From the NCBI GenBank assembly GCA_036984305.1, contig BQWY01000001.1, forward strand, positions 3,679,501 to 3,743,500: DNA of 64,000 nucleotides. The letters run 5' to 3'. The position numbers and the translations under genes are program-made. Under the pieces are notes generated by a model. It saw only the letters and a list, made by a program, of their open reading frames with translations, had not been told where the DNA came from and searched no databases. Position 1 is the stretch's first letter. Every line of letters begins with the position of its first letter. Of this stretch, positions 17,210-25,735 are shown piece by piece. Source of the DNA: Nitrospira sp. (GTDB lineage Bacteria; Nitrospirota; Nitrospiria; Nitrospirales; Nitrospiraceae).

Positions 17210-17394
17210 GGGGCGCCCTCCTTCTCAAGGCGATGGCCCTGTGTCATCACGACAACGAATGCAGCCAGCAGCGGGTATGTTCGCGCATGAAACAAGGCCA
17301 GTCAAGCCGAGGGCATGGGCGACATTCTGAGGACAGCTTTCCGTATCCGTGGCTTGTTGCACCTCGACTCGCGTTCCGGTACCGTAGGGCGCTG

Positions 17395-18924
17395 ATGAAA
17401 TCGTTCTCACTTATGTGTGTCTGGGCCCTGTTGGTCTCGGCGGTTACGCTTGCCGCCTGCGACCAGTTCAATATGCCTCGACTGACGAGGGAGCAGCCGA
17501 AGTACCCCCGGATGCCACTTGCTCTGACGGTGGTCTTGGACGATCAACTCCAGCGAGCGACTCTCGAGCAGCCGGCATGCGCGGATTCGATCTGGGTAGG
17601 TCCTGTAGGTGAAGCTCTCCAGACCTCCCTGAAGACTACCGGTCAGACGAGAGTCAATCGGCTTGATATTGTCCAGGCGAACCTTTCGCAGCCAAACGCC
17701 ATACCAGCCAGTTCATCCGACTACATTGTCTTGCTCACACTGACCGGCAAAGAATTTACAGCTGTTACGCGAGGAGGCGATTCCGATCAATATGAAGCAC
17801 GGATCGCTCTCAATCTCCTCGCGACCTACCTGGACGGTTCGGGACGGACGCTCGGAGCGGGACCCCTGACGTACTCTGACAACGTCCGCATCTTTACTCC
17901 ATCCGTCAGCTCGGGTGGAACCGTCTGCATGACGGGCGAGTTGGACACGACGCTGGCGAAGGCAGCGGATGGTCTCACCGATCAACTTTTTTCAACCGTC
18001 GCCCGCTTTCCCAGACAGGGACCTCCGACCGTGACCGCCTCACAGGAACCGCCAGGCACACCGCCTTCGCAGAAGCTTGCGCCTGCAGCCGCCGCGGCTG
18101 GCACGGCGACAATCGGCCACGCGCGTATCGTCCCTTCGGCTTCGCCACCGATCACATCGGCGAACGCTGGTACATCCACTTCATCGTCAACAGCTGCCTC
18201 TACACGCTCGCCAAATCAATACGCCGTCGTGATTGGGGTGCAGCGATATCGTGATCCCTGGCCCACCCACGCTCCAGCACAGGACATCACAGGCATCGTG
18301 AATGTCCTACGGGATCAAGCCGGGGTACCGCTCAATCACATTATGGTGCTCGAGGACGAATTGGCCAATCGCCTCGACATCGAGGAGACGCTCACCCAGT
18401 GGCTGGCTTCGCGTGTGAATCCTCAATCGATCGTTTATGTGTATTTTCTCGGCCAGGCCGTCCTCGCCCCACAGACCGGTGACGTGTACCTTGCTCCGTA
18501 CGACGCCACCCGGCGCGACCCGCTGACTCGATTTGTTTCGCTCAGTCGATTTCAGAATCACTTGGCGAGAGCCAATGCCAAGCTGACGTTGACCTTTATT
18601 GACGCGCCTTTGACCAAGCTTGCAATGGCCTCTTCGGGAAAGAACCGCAAAGAGACCCCGCCCGACGTACCCGCCAACTGGCGAGGCACCCTTGGGAGTC
18701 ATTCGGATAGCGCCGGCCTCGTCTTACAGTTTGCCCGAAACGGCAGTGCGGATGAGGCGCCACGACCCCTGTTGGCGGGGCTCTCGGGAAGCGCGGACCT
18801 CGATCAGGATGGACAGGTGACCGCTGGCGAACTGCTCAAATCGCTCAAAGGCATCACAGCGACGGCACCGTTGGTGTCGGCCTCGAGTCCAGCCCTGGGC
18901 ATCGTTCTGTCAAGCCAGAGATAG
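17395..18924 (+). CDS. Lipoprotein with degenerate caspase-like domain
   Basis: The start at 17395 is chosen because it gives a clear lipoprotein signal (MKSFSLMCVWALLVSAVTLAAC, lipobox LAAC); an in-frame ATG at 17155 would place 80 unlikely residues before it and overlap the divergent gene. Residues from about 30 to 200 form an unknown domain. A Pro/Ala/Ser/Thr-rich linker follows, then a caspase fold (YAVVIGVQRYRDPW, DITGIVNVLRDQAGVP). The catalytic positions are gone: the strand that should end in SGHG reads YVYFLGQAV, and the DxCHSG strand reads LTFIDAPLT. It is therefore a pseudoenzyme or scaffold. An EF-hand-like DLDQDGQVTAGE loop lies near the C-terminus. Confidence 0.65.
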   Translation: MKSFSLMCVWALLVSAVTLAACDQFNMPRLTREQPKYPRMPLALTVVLDDQLQRATLEQPACADSIWVGPVGEALQTSLKTTGQTRVNRLDIVQANLSQPNAIPASSSDYIVLLTLTGKEFTAVTRGGDSDQYEARIALNLLATYLDGSGRTLGAGPLTYSDNVRIFTPSVSSGGTVCMTGELDTTLAKAADGLTDQLFSTVARFPRQGPPTVTASQEPPGTPPSQKLAPAAAAAGTATIGHARIVPSASPPITSANAGTSTSSSTAASTRSPNQYAVVIGVQRYRDPWPTHAPAQDITGIVNVLRDQAGVPLNHIMVLEDELANRLDIEETLTQWLASRVNPQSIVYVYFLGQAVLAPQTGDVYLAPYDATRRDPLTRFVSLSRFQNHLARANAKLTLTFIDAPLTKLAMASSGKNRKETPPDVPANWRGTLGSHSDSAGLVLQFARNGSADEAPRPLLAGLSGSADLDQDGQVTAGELLKSLKGITATAPLVSASSPALGIVLSSQR

Positions 18925-19202
18925 CGTCTGTTCCGCCATCGGCCATCCTCCGCAGTAAGAAGATCTGTCGGTCGCCGCCCGCAACACATTGGCTGGCGTA
19001 AGCACGGTCGCATATCCCAATTCAAATCACGGATTCCGCGACGACTGATCCTGAGTTCAGGGAGTCACAATTGACTGGCAGGCTGGATGCTTATGGGGGC
19101 ACGGCGAATCGGCTACTGATCTGCTCACGAATGAATTCAATGGGGTGCGGGATTGTAAGCTGAGCTCCGCGCCCTCACGAAAATTGACGCATGGATGGTG
19201 GT
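18925..19202. other. Intergenic region between convergent genes
   Basis: Nothing recognisable as a gene or RNA is seen. It ends at the porin terminator. No separate terminator for the plus-strand lipoprotein gene is visible. Confidence 0.35.
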
Positions 19203-19246
19203 AAAAAAATGAGGCCCGCCGGAGTTCAAACTCCGGCGGGCCTCAT
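19203..19246 (-). terminator. Intrinsic terminator of the porin gene
   Basis: A perfect inverted repeat has arms 19211-19224 and 19231-19244 with a 6-base loop, extended by two more pairs outside. On the minus strand it is followed by seven T (19203-19209). It lies 22 bases after the porin stop codon, so it ends that transcript. Confidence 0.92.
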
Positions 19247-19267
19247 CAGACAGTTACTTCCTCTCGG

Positions 19268-20899
19268 TTAGAAGTTGATGTGCAGCTGGGTATAGCCCCA
19301 TGTCTGGTTAGACGCCTGGAGGCCGCCTGTCGCCTGCCCATCGACGAAGCTCCCGGCAAACATGTAGCTGACACCGGTTTGCCACGCCACCTTGTTCCCC
19401 TTGAAGAACAGGGTGTAGATGAAGTCGATTTCGTCGAACAGATGCGAACGCCCATTGTCGTTCGTGAAGTAGGCGTTCTGAGCCGCACGATACCACGCAT
19501 CCCCAGAGTTTGCTTTGCGGAAATTCCAGTACCGGAACTCAAAATGATTCGCGGCATAGCCCATCGGCTTGAACTGGAAGCTGGCGCTGTAGGCCACCAT
19601 GTTCCGCCACGACATCAGGTCCGCGTACCCCATCACGATATGGTTCGTCGGATAGAGGTTTTCAAACGTATTGGCGGTCCCGTTACAACCGGCGCCGGTC
19701 GTTGAGTTACAATTCAAGCCATCGCCGTCTCCGGATGCATAGTTGAACTCCGCTCCAACACGAGGGGCCCAGCTTCCCGGCAACGTGATGCCGCCCTCGA
19801 AGGCCAAGGCATAGGCGCTGATGTGCAATCCATTGCCACCCAAGAGGTTCATGGTGCCGAACTGGTAATACCCTTCCGCGGTTCCGTCGAACATGCCCTT
19901 ACGCAACGCCGCACGACCACCGACCGTATGGCGGCTCTGGGAGGCCGCATGGGCAGCCAGCACGGACGTGGCCGCCGGGCCGCCAGTTGCCGGGGTATCG
20001 TTCTTGAACCAGACCCACAAGGGCTCCAAGGAGAGCCCTGCCATGGGCTTCCAAGCGAACCGCGTAAACATCATATTGGCATCCGATCCACCGGTTCGAC
20101 CAGACGTATTGTTCGACACGCCGGGCGGGACCACACCAAACGAGCTTGTGTTGGCTCCAAAGCTCGCAAAATCGAACTCCGCCGCGCGCAACCAGCCGCC
20201 CCAGAGTTCCCAGGTGGGCTGTGAGTATTGGACGGTCACACCATCGTGCGAAAACCCGGTGTTCGCCCAATCAAAGTGCCCGAACAGGCGGTGGTTACCC
20301 ATGACGATTAACTGGCGCCCTGCCTTGATGTTCAGGTTCTGCACCCCCACATTCCTGATCATCATGAACGCCTGCCGCAGGAACAGGCTGTCTCCCTGCC
20401 CCACGTTGAAGGAATCGTTGGCGCAAATGCCGGCACCGCACGGCGAGCCGGGCCCGCTGGCAATGCCCGCACCACTTACATTCGCAGCGCCCCAATTCTT
20501 TGCCCACTGCGGTTGAATGAAGAAGTCGACATCGGGTGAAACTGCATAGTCGATCCCCAACCGCGCCCACTGCTGAACATACCAGTCGTTCTGCTTGTTG
20601 GGTGTGGAACTCGGTGCACCTGTTGAGACATTGAATGTCGCGTTGGTTCTGAACTCCGGCCTCACTCGCATATCGCCGGAGACAGTCAAGTTCTTGAGGT
20701 CGAACAACGGACTTTTCGGTGGGTCGAATGCCCAGTAGGGCGTGAGATCAGGCATACCGCGCGGCACCGGTGGGATGTTCACCGGGGAGGTTTTGACCTT
20801 GTCCTCCGGCAATACCGGTGGATCGGCAAATGCCGGTGCGGCAACGCCTGCCAGCAGTAGTGCCCCTACGGCCAGCGATAGCACTCCTCGTTTAGTCAT
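19268..20899 (-). CDS. Outer membrane porin, alginate-export-like beta barrel
   Basis: The start at 20899 is set by AGGAGG just before that ATG, giving MTKRGVLSLAVGALLLAG, a clean signal peptide with cleavage near AFA. The mature part of about 520 residues is rich in alternating aromatic and polar residues typical of transmembrane strands, and ends in the outer-membrane signature YTQLHINF with a terminal Phe. The arrangement VSGDMRVRPEFRTN near the start and LFDEIDFIYTLFFKGN near the end fits the alginate_exp/porin family common in Nitrospira. Substrate unknown. It is monocistronic, with its own terminator, and probably strongly expressed. Confidence 0.8.
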   Translation of the reverse strand: MTKRGVLSLAVGALLLAGVAAPAFADPPVLPEDKVKTSPVNIPPVPRGMPDLTPYWAFDPPKSPLFDLKNLTVSGDMRVRPEFRTNATFNVSTGAPSSTPNKQNDWYVQQWARLGIDYAVSPDVDFFIQPQWAKNWGAANVSGAGIASGPGSPCGAGICANDSFNVGQGDSLFLRQAFMMIRNVGVQNLNIKAGRQLIVMGNHRLFGHFDWANTGFSHDGVTVQYSQPTWELWGGWLRAAEFDFASFGANTSSFGVVPPGVSNNTSGRTGGSDANMMFTRFAWKPMAGLSLEPLWVWFKNDTPATGGPAATSVLAAHAASQSRHTVGGRAALRKGMFDGTAEGYYQFGTMNLLGGNGLHISAYALAFEGGITLPGSWAPRVGAEFNYASGDGDGLNCNSTTGAGCNGTANTFENLYPTNHIVMGYADLMSWRNMVAYSASFQFKPMGYAANHFEFRYWNFRKANSGDAWYRAAQNAYFTNDNGRSHLFDEIDFIYTLFFKGNKVAWQTGVSYMFAGSFVDGQATGGLQASNQTWGYTQLHINF

Positions 20900-21302
20900 A
20901 ACGGTCCTCCTGTGAGTAAGTAAGATAACTTGTTGCTCCACTGACAGCCCCCAGTTCTACCAGCACAGAAACACCTACTGTCAGGTTGCATACGTACTGC
21001 CCCCAGGCAAGGATCATACCTATTTATGAATTCTTTCTTACCCTTGTCGCTGAGTGAGGCCTGATGTGACCTTGCCCCAGTCTCGATTGCCCGAGAACAG
21101 GGTCACGGGAGGAAAACACCGTGACGTAAACAACACACTCGCGTGATTTTCGACAACGACTTTGTCCACCTCCGTTCGGTTGTCTATGAGGCCGTTCGGC
21201 CCTATTGAGCGGATTGAATTCGCCGGTATTTAGTGAATTGCGATGTTCGATTGGTTGCTGGTGTTGGTCCTCTTTCCTGGTTGCTGTCTCGCCGGGATCC
21301 AC
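20900..21302. other. Upstream region of the porin gene
   Basis: This 403-base gap should contain the porin promoter. An AT-rich stretch at about 21015-21045 could be part of it, but no -35/-10 pair is certain. A reading frame on the minus strand (92 codons) lacks a ribosome site and protein-like composition and is not called. Confidence 0.35.
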
Positions 21303-21593
21303 CTAGCTTAACTTGGACGCGCTATTGTCTGGCTCGTCCGGCGTGGATGCCCGGGTGATCTCCTCTTCTGCCTCCTTAATTGATGATTCGATGTCCTGCT
21401 GAGCCATTTTCACTTCTTGCTGTAATAAATTTATTTCCGGCTCCACAGTTTTTCGAAGATCGTCCGTCGTCTCCTTAAATCCCTTCACCGCCTTCCCCAC
21501 CTGCCGGCCGATTTCTGGCAATTCCTTCGGGCCGAAGAGGAGGAACGCAATGACCAGGATGATGAGTATTTCGCCAGCCCCGAGGCCAAACAT
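21303..21593 (-). CDS. Twin-arginine translocase subunit, TatA/TatB family
   Basis: The start at 21593 gives MFGLGAGEILIILVIAFLLFG, the standard TatA/B membrane anchor, followed by PKELPEIGRQVGKAVKGF, the amphipathic helix. A longer charged tail (ETTDDLRKTVEPEINLLQQEVK, continuing as a probable coiled coil) is more like TatB, although the Phe-Gly hinge and overall composition allow TatA. It is part of the Sec-independent export machine for folded proteins in the inner membrane. A second TatA-type gene lies just upstream; no tatC is in the window. Confidence 0.82.
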   Translation of the reverse strand: MFGLGAGEILIILVIAFLLFGPKELPEIGRQVGKAVKGFKETTDDLRKTVEPEINLLQQEVKMAQQDIESSIKEAEEEITRASTPDEPDNSASKLS

Positions 21594-21761
21594 GTCGGAT
21601 AATCCCGTGTTTCCCTTGTCCGACCGCCACAAGGCTTATCAAGATTCTGAAGCAACCTCGAGCGATGCCTTCGTTGGGCGCTGTATTCGAGCTTCGCCCA
21701 CTCGCTCCCTACGCTGAACCTGACCCTACGAGCACATTCAAATTATCTGTTCAAGCACCAG

Positions 21762-22022
21762 CTAGCCATGTTTCACGGGCTGCTGAGGGACGGTCCCTTC
21801 GGCAGGCGGCGTCGATTGCTGTTGTGCCTGCATCGGTGGGGGAGCCTCTCCTTCCGTCCCGGGCGTCACATCGATTGCATCTGCCTCGTGAACGGTCTTC
21901 TTGAATCCCTTGATGGCTTTGCCGATCCCTTCCCCCAGTTGAGGCAATTTCCCGGCGCCGAAAATGATCAGGACGATGATCAAGATCAGCAGTAGCTCCA
22001 TCCATCCGAACGACCCAAACAT
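21762..22022 (-). CDS. tatA: Twin-arginine translocase subunit TatA
   Basis: This 86-residue protein has the TatA layout: short periplasmic end MFGSFG, one membrane helix (MELLLILIIVLIIFG), the hinge AGKLPQLGEGIGKAI and amphipathic helix KGFKKTVHEAD, then a Gln/Pro-rich tail. TatA forms the export pore together with TatC. It precedes the second Tat subunit by 168 bases on the same strand, so they may be co-transcribed. Confidence 0.88.
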   Translation of the reverse strand: MFGSFGWMELLLILIIVLIIFGAGKLPQLGEGIGKAIKGFKKTVHEADAIDVTPGTEGEAPPPMQAQQQSTPPAEGTVPQQPVKHG

Positions 22023-22303
22023 CGGCTATACCTCTCGGACCGTTATGCTTCTAGGGTCACGTGTACGAGTGGGAAAGTAGTCTTACAAGAGAACCATCAC
22101 CCCGCTGGGAGTATCGCGATGGAGCCCATCGGACTATCCCCCTTAAGGAAATACGGACAAATTGGGGCAGAGGCTAATGAAATTTCAGAAAATAGTCAAG
22201 AATTAAGAGCGGGATTGTGCGATCAGGACCTATCATGACCCTTGCGATACTTCAGCCAACGAGAATGGCGAAAACGGACACAAGGACATTCATTCCTTCA
22301 CGT

Positions 22304-23728
22304 TTAGGCAGACCGGCAGTGCCAATGAACGTAGTCAATGCCGGCTGGAGGTGCGTCGAGCGCCATCAACACCGCGTCCCGATCATACCCCAGGTTTTCG
22401 AGACCGGGAAGCGCTGCCATGACTTCGTCCTCTGTCAAATAGGCAGCGGTGTTCGGGACGCCATGCTGACTAAGGTTGGCGAGCAGGTCCTGGAGGGCGA
22501 GTCGCTCGGACTCGGGCATATCGGGAGAGAGTGGGAACTGCATCGTGCGATGGTACGGACTTCGATAGTGCTGATTGAGAACCTGGAGTGTTTGCACGAC
22601 CAATCTGTCCTGTTGCCACTTGCTCAACCGTCCCAACTCAGGATGGCTGGCCAAGATGTCGGTGAGAATCATGACATTGACGCGGAGGTTTCGACCGATA
22701 AATTCCCGTTGCGACTCGATCCTCAGGTCTTTGGCGCCCAAGTGTTTCGCAACGGCTTCGATCAGAAGAAAGTTCACCATGACGCTATAGAGCCCGCCGA
22801 TTTGTCCTGAACAGGGCTTCTCCGGGCTGCTGAGCGCTTCGTATGTGGCTGCTCCTGCGTCGAAGCTGCTATATCCGATCGCATCGGGGGCCATGATGCG
22901 GAGCGCCTCCTTGACGGTGTCGAATGCACCCAGGTTTACGGGAATGAGCACCTCATCCTCAAACACCTTGAGGAATTCCATGATCGTTTTTCGGTACGGC
23001 ACGGCCTTCCAATCCACTTTTTGGTATTCCCGCTCCCAGATAAGCTCATCGAAAAAGTCTGAATCCGGTCCCAATTTCGCCACATCCTGCTGGACAAAGG
23101 CGCGAAGAAATCCGGACCAGTCCTCGACGCGGGCATGGCGCGCCTCGCTCAAATTCGGCCGAACCTGCTCCTCCTCGATGTCTCCCTTGTTTTTGGCCAC
23201 CAGCTTGGTTGGAAGTTCGGTCCAGAGTTCATTACAGATAATTCGATCGACTGATCCGGACGGTACCGTCGCCAGGTTCGCCACCGAACCGCAAAGGGTC
23301 TGCACCCGAGCATGATGGGGGGCAAGGTCCGGATGGGCCAGGGCCGCGGACAATGCCTCCTCTCTCATATCGACCAATACATACGTGAGCCGGGGGTAAA
23401 TGTCGCCGGCCTTGTCCAAGTCTTGCAGATGCCCCAAGAAGCATGCGGCTAGGTTGCCATGCCCACATCCCCACTCGTGCACGACGAGCGCGTGCTTTTG
23501 ATTGTGATCGTCCCCTTCCTTTTTCGCCCGGGCCCGTACGTGCTCGAAATAGTCGACTGCTAACGCGTGCGCAAGACGATAGTCGGACGAAGCGAAGGTT
23601 TGGAAGTATTCCTGTGCCTGGTGCCCACGAAGAGCGTGGAAGAGCGCGTTGACGTGCGCCTGCCATCGGTCGACCGGTTCATACTCGCCCATCGGTTGAG
23701 GAACAACATCCAGATGCTGTGGCAACAT
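22304..23728 (-). CDS. SAM-dependent methyltransferase-like protein, function unknown
   Basis: The start at 23728 (MLPQHLDVVPQPMG) is preferred: earlier in-frame starts extend into the divergent neighbouring gene. The 474-residue protein has a Rossmann methyltransferase core with motif I HEWGCGHGNLAACFL, then YVLVDMREEAL as motif II and IICNELWTELPTKLV at the motif IV position. The layout and the NEL triad recall the MidA/NDUFAF7 family of arginine methyltransferases, but this one has a long C-terminal region (IGRNLRVNVMILTDIL, LTEDEVMAALPGLE) not typical of MidA. The substrate is unknown. No partner genes are evident. Confidence 0.6.
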   Translation of the reverse strand: MLPQHLDVVPQPMGEYEPVDRWQAHVNALFHALRGHQAQEYFQTFASSDYRLAHALAVDYFEHVRARAKKEGDDHNQKHALVVHEWGCGHGNLAACFLGHLQDLDKAGDIYPRLTYVLVDMREEALSAALAHPDLAPHHARVQTLCGSVANLATVPSGSVDRIICNELWTELPTKLVAKNKGDIEEEQVRPNLSEARHARVEDWSGFLRAFVQQDVAKLGPDSDFFDELIWEREYQKVDWKAVPYRKTIMEFLKVFEDEVLIPVNLGAFDTVKEALRIMAPDAIGYSSFDAGAATYEALSSPEKPCSGQIGGLYSVMVNFLLIEAVAKHLGAKDLRIESQREFIGRNLRVNVMILTDILASHPELGRLSKWQQDRLVVQTLQVLNQHYRSPYHRTMQFPLSPDMPESERLALQDLLANLSQHGVPNTAAYLTEDEVMAALPGLENLGYDRDAVLMALDAPPAGIDYVHWHCRSA

Positions 23729-23914
23729 AGAGTGATACCTTTCGGGCAATTCGGCGCGGCTTGTGAAAGAGGGTATATTACCAAAGCCATTTTGCGCCCA
23801 GCAATGGGACCTCTCGAACGCTTTATCGGGACTTCGTCGGCCCGATGCGGATGTAAACCGATCAGCGTGCCAACGTGCCTTGACAGTATCTCGCCGCCAG
23901 TGTAGGAGCAGCAC

Positions 23915-24517
23915 ATGCATCTGAGCTGGCTCTCAATACCCAGTTTGAGCCTCTGGTCCCTGACCGTCCTGGTACCAATTGGATTGCCCTCTTCAGATGC
24001 GCAAGAACAAGAAATGGAGATCACGCCGGACGCACCCATCGAGCAGTTTCAAAACCGGCCCGAAGACCAGCACCCGTACGATTTTAATGCGCCTCCTCAA
24101 GGCATGTTTCTTTCCATCCAACTGGCCGAAAATTATGAGGAAGAGCTAGGTTTTCGCCGCACACACGAAATCGTCCCGGTCAATCCCACGGAGCACTTCG
24201 GACCTGAATCTCCTGCGGTCTACATCGTGTTTCAGCTGCACCAGCACTACCAAGCCTTTAAGGTTTTTGGCCTCTGTTACCTCGACGCCGACCCGGAGGC
24301 GATACCGGCTCCCGTCTCGCGCGATGCGATGTACATCACCATGGAAGACGAATCAGGGTACCTACGCCTGCCCGCTCCCAACGGAGGGTGGAAGCCGGGT
24401 CGGTACAAGGTGGAAATTCATGTCGGCGAACAAATTTCCGAACTTTCGCTGATGGGCACCATGCGCTTTACGATCGCCGGCTCCCCCTCCGTGTCACACG
24501 CAGCACCGCCTCTCTAG
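23915..24517 (+). CDS. Exported hypothetical protein
   Basis: This 200-residue protein has an N-terminal hydrophobic segment (LSIPSLSLWSLTVLVPIGL) fitting a signal peptide with cleavage near SDAQ. The mature part is acidic and strand-rich, ending in a region (GRYKVEIHVGEQISELSLMGTMRFTI) that resembles an Ig-like or C2-type sandwich. No family is recognised. It is divergent from the methyltransferase-like gene, and a hairpin follows the stop. Function unknown. Confidence 0.6.
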   Translation: MHLSWLSIPSLSLWSLTVLVPIGLPSSDAQEQEMEITPDAPIEQFQNRPEDQHPYDFNAPPQGMFLSIQLAENYEEELGFRRTHEIVPVNPTEHFGPESPAVYIVFQLHQHYQAFKVFGLCYLDADPEAIPAPVSRDAMYITMEDESGYLRLPAPNGGWKPGRYKVEIHVGEQISELSLMGTMRFTIAGSPSVSHAAPPL

Positions 24518-24538
24518 GCACCACGCATAGAAACTACG

Positions 24539-24555
24539 GGGCGGTTTGACCGCCC
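24539..24555 (+). other. Short perfect hairpin between genes
   Basis: Seven base pairs (24539-24545 with 24549-24555) and a 3-base loop lie 22 bases after the stop of the exported hypothetical gene. There is no T-run, so it is at best a weak terminator or an RNA 3'-end stabiliser. Confidence 0.35.
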
Positions 24556-24620
24556 TCAGTGCTTCGACTAAAATACATTGTCACTCTTGAGTTCTCTCCA
24601 AGACGGAACCGTTCCCCCGT

Positions 24621-25388
24621 ATGACCACTACCCCCGTTTGGGCTTCGATCGTGATCCCCATTAAGGATGAACGCGACAATCTTTCGCCCCTCACCGAACG
24701 ACTGATCAAGGTACTGGACGCTCGACCAGAGTCTCAGACGGCCGGCTATGAAATTCTATTTGTTGACGACGGGAGTACTGACGGCAGTGGGGAAATGCTC
24801 GACCGTTTGGCCGCCGCCTACCCCTCCGTGATGGCGTTACACTTGGACCGCAACCATGGGCAGACCGCCGCTTTCGACGCCGGGTTTCGACACTCACAAG
24901 GCGATTTCGTCATCACGCTCGACGGCGATCTCCAGAACGACCCCGGTGATATCGACACCCTGATGACCTACACCCAAACATACGACCTGGTCTGCGGATG
25001 GCGAAAGGACCGGCACGACAATCTGACAAGAAAGGTCTCCTCGCGCATCGCCAATGCCGTGCGTAGCGCAGTGACCGGTGATCGAGTACACGATACGGGT
25101 TGCTCGCTCAAAATTTTCCGACGTAACGTAGTCGACCGTCTTCAACTCTTCTCGGGTATGCACCGGTTTTTCCCGGCGTTAGCCCTCATGCACGGCTTTA
25201 CGGTGACGGAAGTCCCGGTCCACCACTACCCTCGAGCGCATGGCGTGTCCAAATACGGTGTGGGGAATCGCCTCTTTAAGGGCTTGTACGATCTTCTCGC
25301 CGTCCGTTGGATGCAGTCCCGCATTCTTCGTTATCGGATCGTCTCCACGACCGCTTCCATCTCATCTCGACAGACGCGTTCCTCATGA
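24621..25388 (+). CDS. Family 2 glycosyltransferase (polyprenyl-phosphate sugar type)
   Basis: This GT2 enzyme of 255 residues is related to dolichyl-phosphate mannose synthase and ArnC. It has VIPIKDERDNLSPL near the start, FVDDGSTDGSGEML for nucleotide-sugar binding, DRNHGQTAAFDAGF, and the metal site ITLDGDLQNDPGD. The later SLKIFRRNV and FPALALMHGFTVTEVPVHHYPR are typical of the polyprenyl-phosphate branch. Only a short C-terminal tail follows, without the two membrane helices of ArnC, so it may rely on its partner. The downstream gene begins inside its stop codon, indicating coupled translation with the LAB_N protein. Confidence 0.88.
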   Translation: MTTTPVWASIVIPIKDERDNLSPLTERLIKVLDARPESQTAGYEILFVDDGSTDGSGEMLDRLAAAYPSVMALHLDRNHGQTAAFDAGFRHSQGDFVITLDGDLQNDPGDIDTLMTYTQTYDLVCGWRKDRHDNLTRKVSSRIANAVRSAVTGDRVHDTGCSLKIFRRNVVDRLQLFSGMHRFFPALALMHGFTVTEVPVHHYPRAHGVSKYGVGNRLFKGLYDLLAVRWMQSRILRYRIVSTTASISSRQTRSS

Positions 25389-25693
25389 GTTCGACTGAAA
25401 TGATGTGGGTGGGAATCGGATTTCTCGGGCAAGGTCTCTTTTTTGGCCGCTGGGTTGTGCAATGGTTGGTCTCCGAACGCAACGCGGAGAGCCGGGTCCC
25501 CGTCGCGTTTTGGTATATGAGTTTGACCGGCGGACTGATTACGCTCGCCTATGCGATCTATCGCCGTGACCCCGTGTTTATAGCGGGCCAGAGTGTTGGA
25601 GCGATCGTATATATCCGGAATCTGATGTTCATTCAGCGAGCGAGTCGGAACGCCAAAGCCGCCTCTTCGGCCTCTCCTTCCGCCACCACATGA
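25385..25693 (+). CDS. Lipid A biosynthesis N-terminal domain (LAB_N) small membrane protein
   Basis: The ATG at 25385 overlaps the upstream TGA as ATGA. The protein has about 102 residues with three membrane segments: MMWVGIGFLGQGLFFGRWV, VAFWYMSLTGGLITLAYAIY and IAGQSVGAIVYIRNLMFI. The QGLFFGRWVVQWLVSERN signature is the LAB_N domain, found at the N-terminus of some LpxB proteins and as stand-alone proteins beside GT2 and ArnT-like enzymes. It is thought to help in lipid A glycosylation; its exact role is not established. Confidence 0.85.
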   Translation: MSSTEMMWVGIGFLGQGLFFGRWVVQWLVSERNAESRVPVAFWYMSLTGGLITLAYAIYRRDPVFIAGQSVGAIVYIRNLMFIQRASRNAKAASSASPSATT

Positions 25694-25735
25694 ACCGTTG
25701 ATGCCCGTTTCCTGATTAGATTTGTTTTTTCCACC

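Noticed and set aside
17155-17394. Upstream extension of the pseudo-caspase lipoprotein gene
   Set aside because: It would overlap the divergent lipoprotein start and place a lipobox 80 residues inside the protein.
21024-21302. 92-codon minus-strand frame upstream of the porin gene
   Set aside because: No ribosome site, low-complexity charged sequence, no recognisable motif.
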